From Jeongeupia wiesaeckerbachi (GTDB lineage: Bacteria; Pseudomonadota; Gammaproteobacteria; Burkholderiales; Chitinibacteraceae), in NCBI RefSeq assembly GCF_050916355.1, contig NZ_CP136946.1:930001-994000 (forward strand): a stretch of 64,000 nt of DNA. Reading direction: 5' to 3'. The position numbers and the translations under genes are program-made. This document shows, piece by piece, positions 21,289 to 29,740 of this stretch; within the stretch, counting starts at the first letter, position 1, and every line of letters starts with the position of its first letter. The notes beneath the pieces were generated by a model. The model was not told where the DNA came from and made no database searches. It saw nothing but the letters and a program-made list of their open reading frames with translations.

Positions 21289-22488
21289 ATGGACCCGAGC
21301 CTGATCAACGACAGCCGCAGCCTGCTGCTTCTGTCGATCGCCATCTATCTGACGCTCGCGGCGTTCATGCTGCTGATGTGGCAGACCCGGCGCGTCCAGC
21401 CGGGCTTCGGCGTCTGGGCGCTGTCGGACCTGATCCTCGGCGTGTCGCTGACGCTGCTGGTTGCGCGCCAGTGGCTGCCGACGGTACCGACGGCGATCCT
21501 CGGCAATGCCGGCCTGCTGGCGACACCGGTGCTGACCGAATGGGCGCTGCGCAAGGCGCTGGGCCGCGACGACCGGGCCGCGCGCAAGACGATGCTGCAG
21601 CACTGGGGCGGCGCCTATCTGATCTGGCTGCTGACGTTGATCATCGACCTGCCGCTGCAACAGCGCGGCGCGGCGATTTCGGCCGGGCTGATCTGGCTGA
21701 ACCTGCGCATTGTCGCGCTCCTGCTGCCGGCTTGCCGCAGCTCGCTGCCACTGCTGGTCATCGCCGTGATCCATGCGCTGTTCACCGCGCTGCATGCGGC
21801 GCGCACCGTGCGCTATCTGCAAATCGACAGACTCGAATTCTTTACCCATGATCCGTGGCTGAACGCCGGCCTGCTGCTGGCGGCGCTGCTGCTGATCGCC
21901 CGGGACATGGGCTTTCTGTGTTTCACCCACGCGCGGATCGAGGCCGAATTGCTCGACGCGCAGGACACGCTGCTGCGCCGCGCCAACGAGGACGTGCTCA
22001 CCGGCCTTGGCAGCCGGCGCTACTTCGAGGACATGCTGCCGGTGATGCAGGCACAGGCGCGACGCCAGCACCTGCCGCAGACGCTGCTGCTGATCGACGT
22101 CGACCACTTCAAGGCGATCAACGACCGTTTCGGCCATCAGGCCGGCGACCACGCGCTGATCGCGCTGGCCGACGCCTTGCGCCAGATCGGCCGCAACGGC
22201 GACCTGTACGCCCGACTCGGCGGCGACGAGTTCGTGCTGCTGCTGCACGACTGCTCGGCCGAGGCCGCCGAGGCCCTCAGCCAGCGCCTGACCGATGCGA
22301 TCGCGACCCATGTGCGCAAGCCGGACGGCACGCCGGTCTCGGTCAGCATCGGCTACACCCCGTTGATGCCGTACGAAAAGCTGCAGATCGCCTACCCGCG
22401 CGCCGATCGCGCGCTGTACGCGGCCAAGGCCGCCGGCCGCGGATGCGCGGTCGGTGTGCCGCTGAACAGCCCGGCGGCGCCGGGCTGA
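21289..22488 (+). CDS. Membrane-bound diguanylate cyclase (GGDEF)
   Basis: 399 residues. Six or so membrane helices in the first 210 residues (no known sensor domain recognised), a short linker helix, then a GGDEF domain from about 225. The active-site loop is GGDEF at 311-315 and the substrate/metal region DVDHFKAINDRFGHQAGD is intact, so it should make cyclic-di-GMP. An RxxD inhibitory site (302-305) sits exactly five residues before GGDEF, indicating product inhibition. No EAL domain. The metallopeptidase gene begins 70 bp downstream on the same strand. Confidence 0.94.
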   Translation: MDPSLINDSRSLLLLSIAIYLTLAAFMLLMWQTRRVQPGFGVWALSDLILGVSLTLLVARQWLPTVPTAILGNAGLLATPVLTEWALRKALGRDDRAARKTMLQHWGGAYLIWLLTLIIDLPLQQRGAAISAGLIWLNLRIVALLLPACRSSLPLLVIAVIHALFTALHAARTVRYLQIDRLEFFTHDPWLNAGLLLAALLLIARDMGFLCFTHARIEAELLDAQDTLLRRANEDVLTGLGSRRYFEDMLPVMQAQARRQHLPQTLLLIDVDHFKAINDRFGHQAGDHALIALADALRQIGRNGDLYARLGGDEFVLLLHDCSAEAAEALSQRLTDAIATHVRKPDGTPVSVSIGYTPLMPYEKLQIAYPRADRALYAAKAAGRGCAVGVPLNSPAAPG

Positions 22489-22558
22489 ACCGCTGGCTGC
22501 GCCAGCATTCGGCGCGGTTCCTTCCTAAATTGAAAGCCCCGCCCTCGCCGCCATCATC

Positions 22559-24223
22559 ATGAGCCGATACCTGCGCCCCCTCGTTGCTGCCCTCCTCGCG
22601 TCCGCCCTGCTCGCCGCTTGTGGCGGCGGCGGTGGTGGCGGCGAAGTCATCGTCATCGGCGGCGGCGGCGGCGGCACCACGCCGACACCGACGCCCGTGC
22701 CGCAGGAGCCCTTCTCGGTCGACTGCGCCGGGGCATTCTGCGGGGCAGACAATACCAACCGCTACAGCGGCAGCGGTGTCGGGGCATGGCGCTTCCGCAA
22801 CATCGGCAGCGGGCCGGCGCAGATCCAGGTACGCATCGACAACGTCAACGGCAAGACGGCAACGCTCGTCTACAGCAATGAATCGACCAGCGACATCGCG
22901 CTGCCTTCGCTGACACTGAACAGCGGCACGGCGCAAAACGGCAGCCGCGAAGCCGCCAGCCCAAGGCGCGATCGCCACACGCCGCCGCAGGTCGACGCCT
23001 TCAACGCCGGGGGCTTCTCCGCACTGCTGCGACAGCAGGGCAAGGCCCCGGGCGTGCTCGCCAGCCGGACCAACGAGTTCGGCGTCGGCGCGACCCGCAC
23101 TTGGTACAACCAGGACGACAACGGCGGTATCAGCCAGCGCACGACGACGCTGCGCCGACAGCAATCGACCAGCAGCGGCCGGCAAGTCAACCTGTGGGTC
23201 GAGAACAGCGAGTACGCCACCGCCAAGGTCAGCGACGCGATCCTCGATACGCTGATCACCACCTTTGCCAGCGGCAGCAGCGCCATCTATCCGCTGGCCA
23301 CCGGCGTTGCCGGCGAGCCGTGGGGCAGCGTGCCAGCCGCCTCGAGCGGCGCGCTGATCGGCCCCGACCAGGCGATCGACCTCGTCGTCGTCAATCAGGA
23401 CGGCAACGGCCAGCCCTACGGCGTGGTCGCCTATTTCTACAGCGGCAACAACTTCGTCCGCAGCAGCGCCACGCCGGGCAGCAACGAGGCACTGGCGATC
23501 TTTGTCGACTCGGAAACGCTCTATCTCGACGGCAGCAGCGGACTGACGTTCGCCAAGAGCACGCTGGCGCACGAGCTGACGCACATGATCAATTTCTACC
23601 AGCGCGCGGTGCAGATCGGCAGCAGCTATGCCTATGCGGTCTGGCTCGAGGAAATGACCGCGATCATGATGGAAGACCTCGTCTCGACCCAGGTCACCCC
23701 GGGCTACAACACGGTGCGCGACGAGCGTTTCCCGAGCTGGCTGGGCAATGCCGAATACAATTGCCCGCTGACGGTCTGGCAGACGACGTCGAGCTGCTTC
23801 GGTTACGACCTGTCGGGCAGCTTCGGCGGTTTCCTGCTGCGCCAGCACGGCGTCGGTTTCTACAAGACGCTGCTGCGCGACCAGACGTCGACCGACTCGA
23901 TCGCGCTGCTCGACGACGCGATCCGCCGCAGTGGCGGCGCCGGCATGAACGTCGCGTTCCAGCGCTGGGGCACCAGCATCGCGCTGCTGCCCGCCGCCGC
24001 GTCGCCGGCCGGCTTCGGCTACCCGGCGCGCGACGAGGCCGGTTTTGCGCTGGTCGCGATCAGCGGCGCCGACTACATCGGCAAACGACGTTTGCCGACG
24101 GCGCTACCAAGCACGCTCAGCGGTTACGGCCACTTCCCCTTTGTACGCCGCAACCTACCGGTGACGTTCAACGAGAACTTCATCGTCCCGGCGCACACCA
24201 GCCTGTCGGTCGTAATCCAGTAA
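22559..24223 (+). CDS. Lipoprotein zinc metallopeptidase, M30 (hyicolysin)-like
   Basis: 554 residues. Signal peptide with lipobox LLAAC (Cys21), followed by a run of seven Gly, then VIVIGGGGGG and a TPTPTPVP linker (40-48) that would hold the enzyme away from the membrane. The zinc motif is HELTH at 338-342 (ligands H338, H342, catalytic E339), embedded in STLAHELTHMINFYQR, and a downstream WLEEM (E364) fits the third ligand. This arrangement matches peptidase family M30. Probably an outer-membrane-anchored or surface protease; substrate unknown. Start ATG 22559 has a weak ribosome site but gives a perfect signal peptide. Lies 70 bp after the GGDEF gene. Confidence 0.85.
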   Translation: MSRYLRPLVAALLASALLAACGGGGGGGEVIVIGGGGGGTTPTPTPVPQEPFSVDCAGAFCGADNTNRYSGSGVGAWRFRNIGSGPAQIQVRIDNVNGKTATLVYSNESTSDIALPSLTLNSGTAQNGSREAASPRRDRHTPPQVDAFNAGGFSALLRQQGKAPGVLASRTNEFGVGATRTWYNQDDNGGISQRTTTLRRQQSTSSGRQVNLWVENSEYATAKVSDAILDTLITTFASGSSAIYPLATGVAGEPWGSVPAASSGALIGPDQAIDLVVVNQDGNGQPYGVVAYFYSGNNFVRSSATPGSNEALAIFVDSETLYLDGSSGLTFAKSTLAHELTHMINFYQRAVQIGSSYAYAVWLEEMTAIMMEDLVSTQVTPGYNTVRDERFPSWLGNAEYNCPLTVWQTTSSCFGYDLSGSFGGFLLRQHGVGFYKTLLRDQTSTDSIALLDDAIRRSGGAGMNVAFQRWGTSIALLPAAASPAGFGYPARDEAGFALVAISGADYIGKRRLPTALPSTLSGYGHFPFVRRNLPVTFNENFIVPAHTSLSVVIQ

Positions 24224-24249
24224 CCGGCGGCCAGCACAGGGAGCGCGCG

Positions 24250-24543
24250 ATGCCTACCGGAACGGATAGCCCGGACGAACTGAAGTTCGGCTCGGCGCTG
24301 GCCTTTGCCTTCGTCGGCCTGCTGATCACGGCGGTGCTTGCCGGCTTCCTGTCGATGGCGTCGTTGTGGAAACCGAGCGAGGTCATCGCGCTGGTCGGCG
24401 TGTTCACCAGCCTGATCGGTACGATCGTCGGCGCGTTTCTCGGCGTACAGATCGGCGCTTCGGGCCGGCGGAAAGCCGAGCGGCTCGCCAACCGCGCGCT
24501 GGCGGCATTGCCACCGGACAAGGCCAGCGAGCTGCTCGACTGA
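24250..24543 (+). CDS. Small two-helix membrane protein, unknown
   Basis: 97 residues; helices at about 13-35 (SALAFAFVGLLITAVLAGFL) and 46-68 (ALVGVFTSLIGTIVGAFLGVQIG), then a basic stretch (RRKAERLANRAL) and a helix ending in PPDKASELL. AGGGAG before ATG 24250. It starts 26 bp after the metallopeptidase stop and may be co-transcribed. Converges with hemB with 7 bp between stops. No family recognised. Confidence 0.7.
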   Translation: MPTGTDSPDELKFGSALAFAFVGLLITAVLAGFLSMASLWKPSEVIALVGVFTSLIGTIVGAFLGVQIGASGRRKAERLANRALAALPPDKASELLD

Positions 24544-24550
24544 GTGCGGC

Positions 24551-25564
24551 TCAGCCGCGCAGCAGTCGTGCCGCGTCGAGCGCGTAATAGGTCAGGATCG
24601 CGTCGGCACCGGCGCGCTTGAACGCCAGCAGCGACTCGAGCACGACCTTGTCGCCATCGAGCCAGCCGTTCTGGATCGCCGCCTGCAACATCGCGTACTC
24701 GCCCGAGACCTGGTAGACGAAGGTCGGCACCTTGAACTCGTCCTTCACGCGCCGGACGATGTCGAGGTAAGGCATCCCCGGCTTGACCATCACCATGTCG
24801 GCGCCCTCGGCCAGATCGAGCGCGACTTCGTGCAGCGCTTCGTCGCTGTTGGCCGGGTCCATCTGGTAGGTCGACTTGTTGCCCTTGCCGAGGTTGCCGC
24901 TCGAGCCGACCGCATCGCGGAACGGGCCGTAGAAAGCGCTGGCGTACTTGGCCGAATACGCGAGGATGCGCGTGTTGAGATGACCGTCGACGTCGAGCGC
25001 GTGGCGGATCGCGCCAATGCGGCCATCCATCATGTCGCTCGGCGCGACCATGTCGGCCCCAGCGCTGGCGTGGCACAGCGCCTGTTTGACCAGCGCGGCG
25101 ACGGTCACATCGTTGAGCACATAGCCCTCGTCCTTGCCCGCGGTGCCGAGGATGCCGTCCTGGCCGTGGATCGTGTACGGGTCGAGCGCGACGTCGGTGA
25201 TCACGCCGAGTTCGGGAAAGGCGTCCTTCAGTGCGCGCACCGTCCGTGGCACCAGACCATGCGGGTTCCACGCCTCGGCCGCATCGAGGCTTTTCAGACC
25301 GGGATCGATGACCGGGAACAGCGCCAGCGCCGGAATCCCGAGCGCCACCGCCTCGGCGGCGGTCTTGAGCAGCAGATCGATGCTCTGGCGCTTCACGCCG
25401 GGCATCGATGCGACGACCTCTTCACGCCCTTCACCGTCGAGCACGAAGACCGGCAGGATCAGGTCGGCGCTGCTCAGCGTCGTTTCGCGCATCAGCCGAC
25501 GCGAGAAATCGTCCCGGCGCATCCGGCGCAGACGGGTAGCGGGAAAGGCGCGGAAAGCGGACAT
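24551..25564 (-). CDS. hemB: Delta-aminolevulinic acid dehydratase (porphobilinogen synthase)
   Basis: 337-residue cytosolic enzyme that condenses two 5-aminolevulinates into porphobilinogen for haem, sirohaem and cobalamin. Active-site lysines lie in SAKYASAFYGPFRDAVGS and MVKPGMPYLDIV. The metal region reads DVALDPYTIHGQDG, with Asp rather than the Cys cluster, as in the Mg-dependent proteobacterial enzymes; ADMVAPSDMMDGRI is the signature upstream of the first lysine. ATG 25564 is the family start. A TAAAAT box about 40 bp upstream may be the -10. Confidence 0.97.
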   Translation of the reverse strand: MSAFRAFPATRLRRMRRDDFSRRLMRETTLSSADLILPVFVLDGEGREEVVASMPGVKRQSIDLLLKTAAEAVALGIPALALFPVIDPGLKSLDAAEAWNPHGLVPRTVRALKDAFPELGVITDVALDPYTIHGQDGILGTAGKDEGYVLNDVTVAALVKQALCHASAGADMVAPSDMMDGRIGAIRHALDVDGHLNTRILAYSAKYASAFYGPFRDAVGSSGNLGKGNKSTYQMDPANSDEALHEVALDLAEGADMVMVKPGMPYLDIVRRVKDEFKVPTFVYQVSGEYAMLQAAIQNGWLDGDKVVLESLLAFKRAGADAILTYYALDAARLLRG

Positions 25565-25653
25565 GACAGCCTCGAAGAAGTGAAATACCGAAACGGCGAT
25601 TTTACCCGAGCCCGCGCGCCGCTTCGGGTTACAAACGCCGCCGATTTCAGCGT

Positions 25654-26910
25654 CTAGCTGTAACGGCTGAGCGCGTAGTCGGCCGCCGGCAGCGCGGCGG
25701 GCCGGCCCAGCATCAGATCGGCGAGCAGCCGCGCCGAACCGCAAGCCATCGTCCAGCCCAGCGTGCCGTGGCCGGTGTTGAGCCACAGTCCGGGCACGCC
25801 CGACGCACCGACCAGCGGCGTGCCGTCGGGCGTCATCGGCCGCAAACCGGTCCATGCCTCGACCTCGCTCAGGTCGCCGGCATCGGGAAACAGTTCGGCG
25901 GTGACGCGCTTGAGCACCGCGATGCGTTCGGGCTGGATGCGCAGATCGAAACCGGCGACTTCGGCCATGCCACCGACGCGCAAGCGGGTATCGAAACGCG
26001 TCAGCGCGACCTTGTTGGTCTCGTCGAGGACGGTCGAGCGTGGCGCGGCGTCGGGCTGATGCAGCGGCAAGGTGATCGAGTAGCCCTTGACCGGGTAGAC
26101 CGGCAAGCCCAGCCGCAGCGGCCTGAGCAGCGCACGGCTGGCACAGCCAGCGGCAAGGACGACGGCGTCGGCGACGAGTTCCTCGCCGCTTTCGAGCCGG
26201 ACGCCGTTCACCTGTCCGTTCCGGTACAACAGCGCCGCAACGTCGACGCCGTAGCGCGTTTGCACGCCGGCGGCGGCAGCATGCTCGGCGAGCCGTTCGG
26301 TGAAACGGCGGCAGTCGCCGGTCTCGTCGTTCGGCAGGCGCAAACCGCCGGCAACGCGATCGGCAACGCGCGCCAGCGCCGGTTCGTACTCGAGCACGCC
26401 GGCAACATCGAGCAACTGGTTCTGCACGCCGATCCGGTCGAGGATGGCGGCGTCGCGCCGCGCCGCGACGAGCTGGGCCGGGTCGCGCAGCAGTTGCAGC
26501 GTCCCAAGGCTGCGCTCGTCGTAGTGCAGGTCGAGTTCGGCGCGCAGGCTGCGCAGACAGTCGCGACTGTACTCGGCCAGCGGCACCATGCGCGCCTTGT
26601 TGCGCTCGTACGCGGCGTGACTGCAGTTGGCCAGCATCCGCGCCAGCCAGACGAGCTGGAACCACGAGCCGTCGGGCCGAAGCTTCAGCGGCGCATCGCG
26701 ATCGAACAGCCAGCGCAGCGCCTTGAGCGGAATCCCCGGTGCCGCCCACGGCGCGGCATAGCCGGGTGAGACCTGGCCGGCATTGGCAAAGCTGGTACCG
26801 CGCGCCGGTCCGGGCAGTGCGTCGAGCAGCGTCACCGTACAGCCTGCCGCATTCAGGTAATGCGCACTGGTCACACCGATCACGCCCGCCCCAACCACGA
26901 TCACCTTCAT
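25654..26910 (-). CDS. dadA: D-amino-acid dehydrogenase (DadA-like)
   Basis: 418-residue FAD flavoprotein of the DAO family that oxidises D-amino acids, passing electrons to the respiratory chain at the inner membrane. The dinucleotide motif VIVVGAGVIGVTSAHYLNAAG is at 3-23; RGTSFANAGQVSPGYAAPWAAPG is the DadA signature; the C-terminal FAD/substrate region is TGLRPMTPDGTPLVG and LNTGHGTLGWTMACGSA. ATG 26910 gives the Rossmann motif at the N terminus as usual; the open frame reaches 26964. No dadX racemase lies beside it. Other substrates such as D-proline or glycine are possible. Confidence 0.92.
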   Translation of the reverse strand: MKVIVVGAGVIGVTSAHYLNAAGCTVTLLDALPGPARGTSFANAGQVSPGYAAPWAAPGIPLKALRWLFDRDAPLKLRPDGSWFQLVWLARMLANCSHAAYERNKARMVPLAEYSRDCLRSLRAELDLHYDERSLGTLQLLRDPAQLVAARRDAAILDRIGVQNQLLDVAGVLEYEPALARVADRVAGGLRLPNDETGDCRRFTERLAEHAAAAGVQTRYGVDVAALLYRNGQVNGVRLESGEELVADAVVLAAGCASRALLRPLRLGLPVYPVKGYSITLPLHQPDAAPRSTVLDETNKVALTRFDTRLRVGGMAEVAGFDLRIQPERIAVLKRVTAELFPDAGDLSEVEAWTGLRPMTPDGTPLVGASGVPGLWLNTGHGTLGWTMACGSARLLADLMLGRPAALPAADYALSRYS

Positions 26911-27062
26911 TCCGCGCCCTCGCCGCCCCGCCGTTTCGGCGTAGCATGTATTGAGAGCCTTCAATGTCGGTGATCTCGCCGCCGCCGCCCATCAGGGGAA
27001 GCCGCTAAGGTGCCGACCTAAGGCCCGCCGGCCATGCCGGTCTTCATCAAGGTAGTCGTCAC

Positions 27063-27566
27063 ATGAACTGGACGCTGGAAACCGAACTGTTCGGCCGGCT
27101 CTGCATCGCCGTACTGGTCGGCGGGCTGATCGGCATCAACCGCTTCCTGCACCGCAAGCCGGCCGGCGTGCGTACGCACGCGCTGGTGTCGCTCGGCGCG
27201 GCGCTGGCGGTAGTGCTGGTGTTCCGGCTGCCCGGCAGCGACGCACAGGCGTTTTCGCGTGTCGCACAAGGGCTGATCACCGGCATCGGCTTCCTCGGCG
27301 CCGGGGTGATCCTGCACCATCCGCAGAAATACCGCGTGCAAGGACTGACGACCGCCGCATCGATCTGGGTGACGGCGATTCTCGGCATGGCCTGCGGCGC
27401 CGGCATGGGCGGGCTGGCGCTCGGGGTGATGCTGCTGGCGCTACTGGTGATCAACTTCGGCGGCAGCCTCGAGCGGCTGGCCGAACGCCGGCTGCGCCGC
27501 TGGCGCGAGGACGACGCCGACGCAGACCACGACCGGCGCCAGCACGAACGGCGCGATGACGCCTAG
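27063..27566 (+). CDS. MgtC/SapB-family membrane protein
   Basis: 167 residues with four helices: about 9-27, 38-56, 69-90 and 98-130, and a hydrophilic, very charged tail (REDDADADHDRRQHERRDD). The family hallmarks are LVGGLIGINRFLHRKPAGVRTHALVSLGAAL and GLITGIGFLGAGVILHHPQKYRVQGLTTAASIWVTA. MgtC-like proteins affect magnesium homeostasis and inhibit the F-type ATPase in some pathogens; here only the transmembrane domain is present, without the C-terminal ACT-like domain of true MgtC. Role uncertain. Confidence 0.9.
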   Translation: MNWTLETELFGRLCIAVLVGGLIGINRFLHRKPAGVRTHALVSLGAALAVVLVFRLPGSDAQAFSRVAQGLITGIGFLGAGVILHHPQKYRVQGLTTAASIWVTAILGMACGAGMGGLALGVMLLALLVINFGGSLERLAERRLRRWREDDADADHDRRQHERRDDA

Positions 27567-27590
27567 CGCGGCCTCGGCGGTCGTACCGAT

Positions 27591-28055
27591 TCAGTCGGTG
27601 CCAACCGGCGCGTGCAGCATGTCGATATGCAGGATATCGTCCTCGAGATAGGGCTCGCCGACCGGTTCGAAGCCGTGCATCGCGTAGAAACGCTGCAACC
27701 TTTCCTGTGCGCCGATCCGGTTGCCGGCGCCCGGGTACAGCGCCGTCGAACGTGCCAGTGCCTCGGCAATCAGCGCGTGCCCCGCGCCGGTACCGCGCGC
27801 GCTGGGGGTGACGATGACGCGGCTGATCGACGGCTCGGCATACTTCGCGCCGGGCGGCAGCAGCCGCAGGCAGGCGACAATGGCACCGGCCTCGTCGCGA
27901 CCGAGCAGGTGCTGCGCGGCCTGATCGTGACCGTCGAGCTCGGGATAGGGACAGGTCTGCTCGACGACGAACACGTCGACCCGCAGCTTCAGATAGGCAT
28001 ACAGGCCCGCCGTGTCGAACTCGTCAAAACGGTACCAGCGCCAGTTGATCGTCAT
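27591..28055 (-). CDS. elaA: GNAT acetyltransferase, ElaA-like
   Basis: 154 residues. Opens with WRWYRFDEFDTAGLYAYLKLRVDVFVVEQTCPYPELDGHD, the diagnostic start of ElaA (YKLLRLRxxVFVVEQxCxYxExDGxD), and continues with ISRVIVTPSARGTGAGHALIAEAL, the acetyl-CoA pyrophosphate-binding loop. Ends with GFEPVGEPYLEDDILHIDM. Substrate not known for the family. ATG 28055. Convergent with the MgtC-family gene. Upstream (28121-28245) lies the first copy of a dispersed repeat. Confidence 0.92.
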   Translation of the reverse strand: MTINWRWYRFDEFDTAGLYAYLKLRVDVFVVEQTCPYPELDGHDQAAQHLLGRDEAGAIVACLRLLPPGAKYAEPSISRVIVTPSARGTGAGHALIAEALARSTALYPGAGNRIGAQERLQRFYAMHGFEPVGEPYLEDDILHIDMLHAPVGTD

Positions 28056-28120
28056 TCCATCATCTCCAAATGCAAACGGGCCGCACACAGCGACCCGTCA
28101 GCAATACAGTTGAGTGCTTC

Positions 28121-28245
28121 AGTCGGCGCGCGAGCCAAAGCAGATTGCGTTCGCCCGAAGCGCAGACACCGGAATGGACAAGCGGTCCATGAGGATGTCG
28201 AGCATCGGACGGGCGCAAGCTGCGCAGGCGCAGCCGCCGAGTGAA
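28121..28245. repeat. Dispersed 125-bp repeat, copy 1
   Basis: Matches 32512-32636 over about 125 bp at roughly 84 percent identity, no gaps. It lies directly after the argH stop codon (minus strand) and before elaA. Three short hairpins can be drawn: GCGTT-N7-AGCGC, TGGAC-N5-GTCCA, and GCTGCG-CAGG-CGCAGC. Differences between the copies largely keep the first two paired (TGGAC/GTCCA here, TGGGC/GCCCA in copy 2). Could be an RNA element, a 3' UTR/terminator-like unit or a miniature mobile repeat. Reading frames across it are not convincing as genes. Confidence 0.8.
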
Positions 28246-28249
28246 TCGC

Positions 28250-29635
28250 TCAAGCGAGCAGTTCGCGCCAGCGGGCAACCTGCGCCCGCACCTGCACCGG
28301 CGCGGTACCACCAACGTGGTTACGCGCAGCAAGGCTGCCCTCGGCGGTCAGCACTTCGGCGACGTCGTCGGCGATCAGCGGCGAGAACGTCTTCAGTTCG
28401 ACGACGGCCAGCTCGGACAGGTCGCGCTTCTTCTCTTCGGCGTAACGGACCGCCAGTGCCACGGCCTCGTGCGCATCGCGGAACGGCAGGCCCTTCTTCA
28501 CCAGATAGTCGGCGAGGTCGGTCGCGGTGGCGAAACCCTGCTTGACCGCGTCCTTCATCGCTTCGGGCTTCACCGTGATGCCGCGCATCATGTCGGCGTA
28601 GATCCGCAGCGTGTCCGACAGCGTGTCGACGGTGTCGAACAGCGGTTCCTTGTCTTCCTGGTTGTCCTTGTTGTACGCCAGCGGCTGCGACTTCATCAGC
28701 GTCAACAGGCCGATCAGGCTGCCGTTGACGCGACCGGTCTTGCCGCGCACCAGCTCGGGCACGTCCGGGTTTTTCTTCTGCGGCATGATCGACGAACCGG
28801 TACAGAAGCGGTCGGCGATGTCGATGAAGCCGAAGCGCGGGCTCATCCACAGGATCAGCTCTTCGGACAGGCGCGACAGATGGGTCATCGTCAGCGCCGC
28901 AGCGGCGGTGAATTCGATCGCGAAATCGCGGTCGGACACCGAGTCGAGCGAGTTCTGCGTCACGCCGTCAAAACCGAGCAGCTCGGCGGTGTAGACGCGG
29001 TCGATCGGGTAGGTGGTGCCGGCCAGCGCGGCCGAGCCGAGCGGCAGCAGGTTGACGCGTTTGCGGGCATCGGTGAAACGGTCGGCGTCGCGGCCGAGCA
29101 TTTCGACGTAGGCGAGCATGTGGTGGCCGAAGGTCACTGGCTGCGCGACTTGCAGGTGGGTAAAGCCCGGCAGCACGGTCGACGCATGCGCGTCGGCCAG
29201 ATCGACCAGCGAGCGCTGCAGTTCGCGCACCAGCACGACGATGGTATCGATGGCGCCGCGCAGGTAAAGCCGGATATCGGTCGCAACCTGGTCGTTGCGC
29301 GAACGACCGGTGTGCAGGCGCTTGCCGGCGTCACCGATCTTGTCGGTCAGGCGACGCTCGATATTCATGTGCACGTCTTCGAGATCGATCGACCATTCGA
29401 ACGTGCCGTTGCGGATTTCGTCGAGGATCTCGGCCATGCCGCGCTGGATCGCCGCGAGATCGTCGCCCGACAGCACGCCGACCTTGTTCAACATCGTCGC
29501 GTGCGCCAGCGAGCCCTGGATGTCGACCTCGGCCATGCGGTTGTCGAAGGTCACCGAGGCGGTGTAACGCTTGACGAGTTCCGAGACCGGTTCGTTGAAT
29601 CGGCCGGACCAGGTTTTATTGACGGCGTCCTGCAT
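28250..29635 (-). CDS. argH: Argininosuccinate lyase
   Basis: 461-residue cytosolic enzyme, last step of arginine synthesis, splitting argininosuccinate into arginine and fumarate. Motifs: WSGRFNEPVSELVKRYTASV, TGRSRNDQVATDIRLY, the family signature GSSIMPQKKNPD with the catalytic Ser loop, and PLAYNKDNQEDKE. Full length. ATG 29635; a TATAAT-like box lies on the minus strand at 29681-29676. The stop codon abuts the dispersed repeat at 28121-28245. Stands alone; other arg genes are not in the window. Confidence 0.98.
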   Translation of the reverse strand: MQDAVNKTWSGRFNEPVSELVKRYTASVTFDNRMAEVDIQGSLAHATMLNKVGVLSGDDLAAIQRGMAEILDEIRNGTFEWSIDLEDVHMNIERRLTDKIGDAGKRLHTGRSRNDQVATDIRLYLRGAIDTIVVLVRELQRSLVDLADAHASTVLPGFTHLQVAQPVTFGHHMLAYVEMLGRDADRFTDARKRVNLLPLGSAALAGTTYPIDRVYTAELLGFDGVTQNSLDSVSDRDFAIEFTAAAALTMTHLSRLSEELILWMSPRFGFIDIADRFCTGSSIMPQKKNPDVPELVRGKTGRVNGSLIGLLTLMKSQPLAYNKDNQEDKEPLFDTVDTLSDTLRIYADMMRGITVKPEAMKDAVKQGFATATDLADYLVKKGLPFRDAHEAVALAVRYAEEKKRDLSELAVVELKTFSPLIADDVAEVLTAEGSLAARNHVGGTAPVQVRAQVARWRELLA

Positions 29636-29740
29636 GGCTTTTAATCCCGAGAGTACTTGAGCTTCAAACCTGCGGATTATACGGATGTCGGCCCTTTCCG
29701 GCGCAACTACCCGTCGGGTAACGACGGTATTCTTACGGCG

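Noticed and set aside
28060..28332. Open frames across repeat copy 1 and copy 2 (around 32378-32596)
   Set aside because: The two copies code in unrelated frames, differ at structure-keeping positions rather than third codon positions, and lack ribosome sites. Treated as non-coding repeats.
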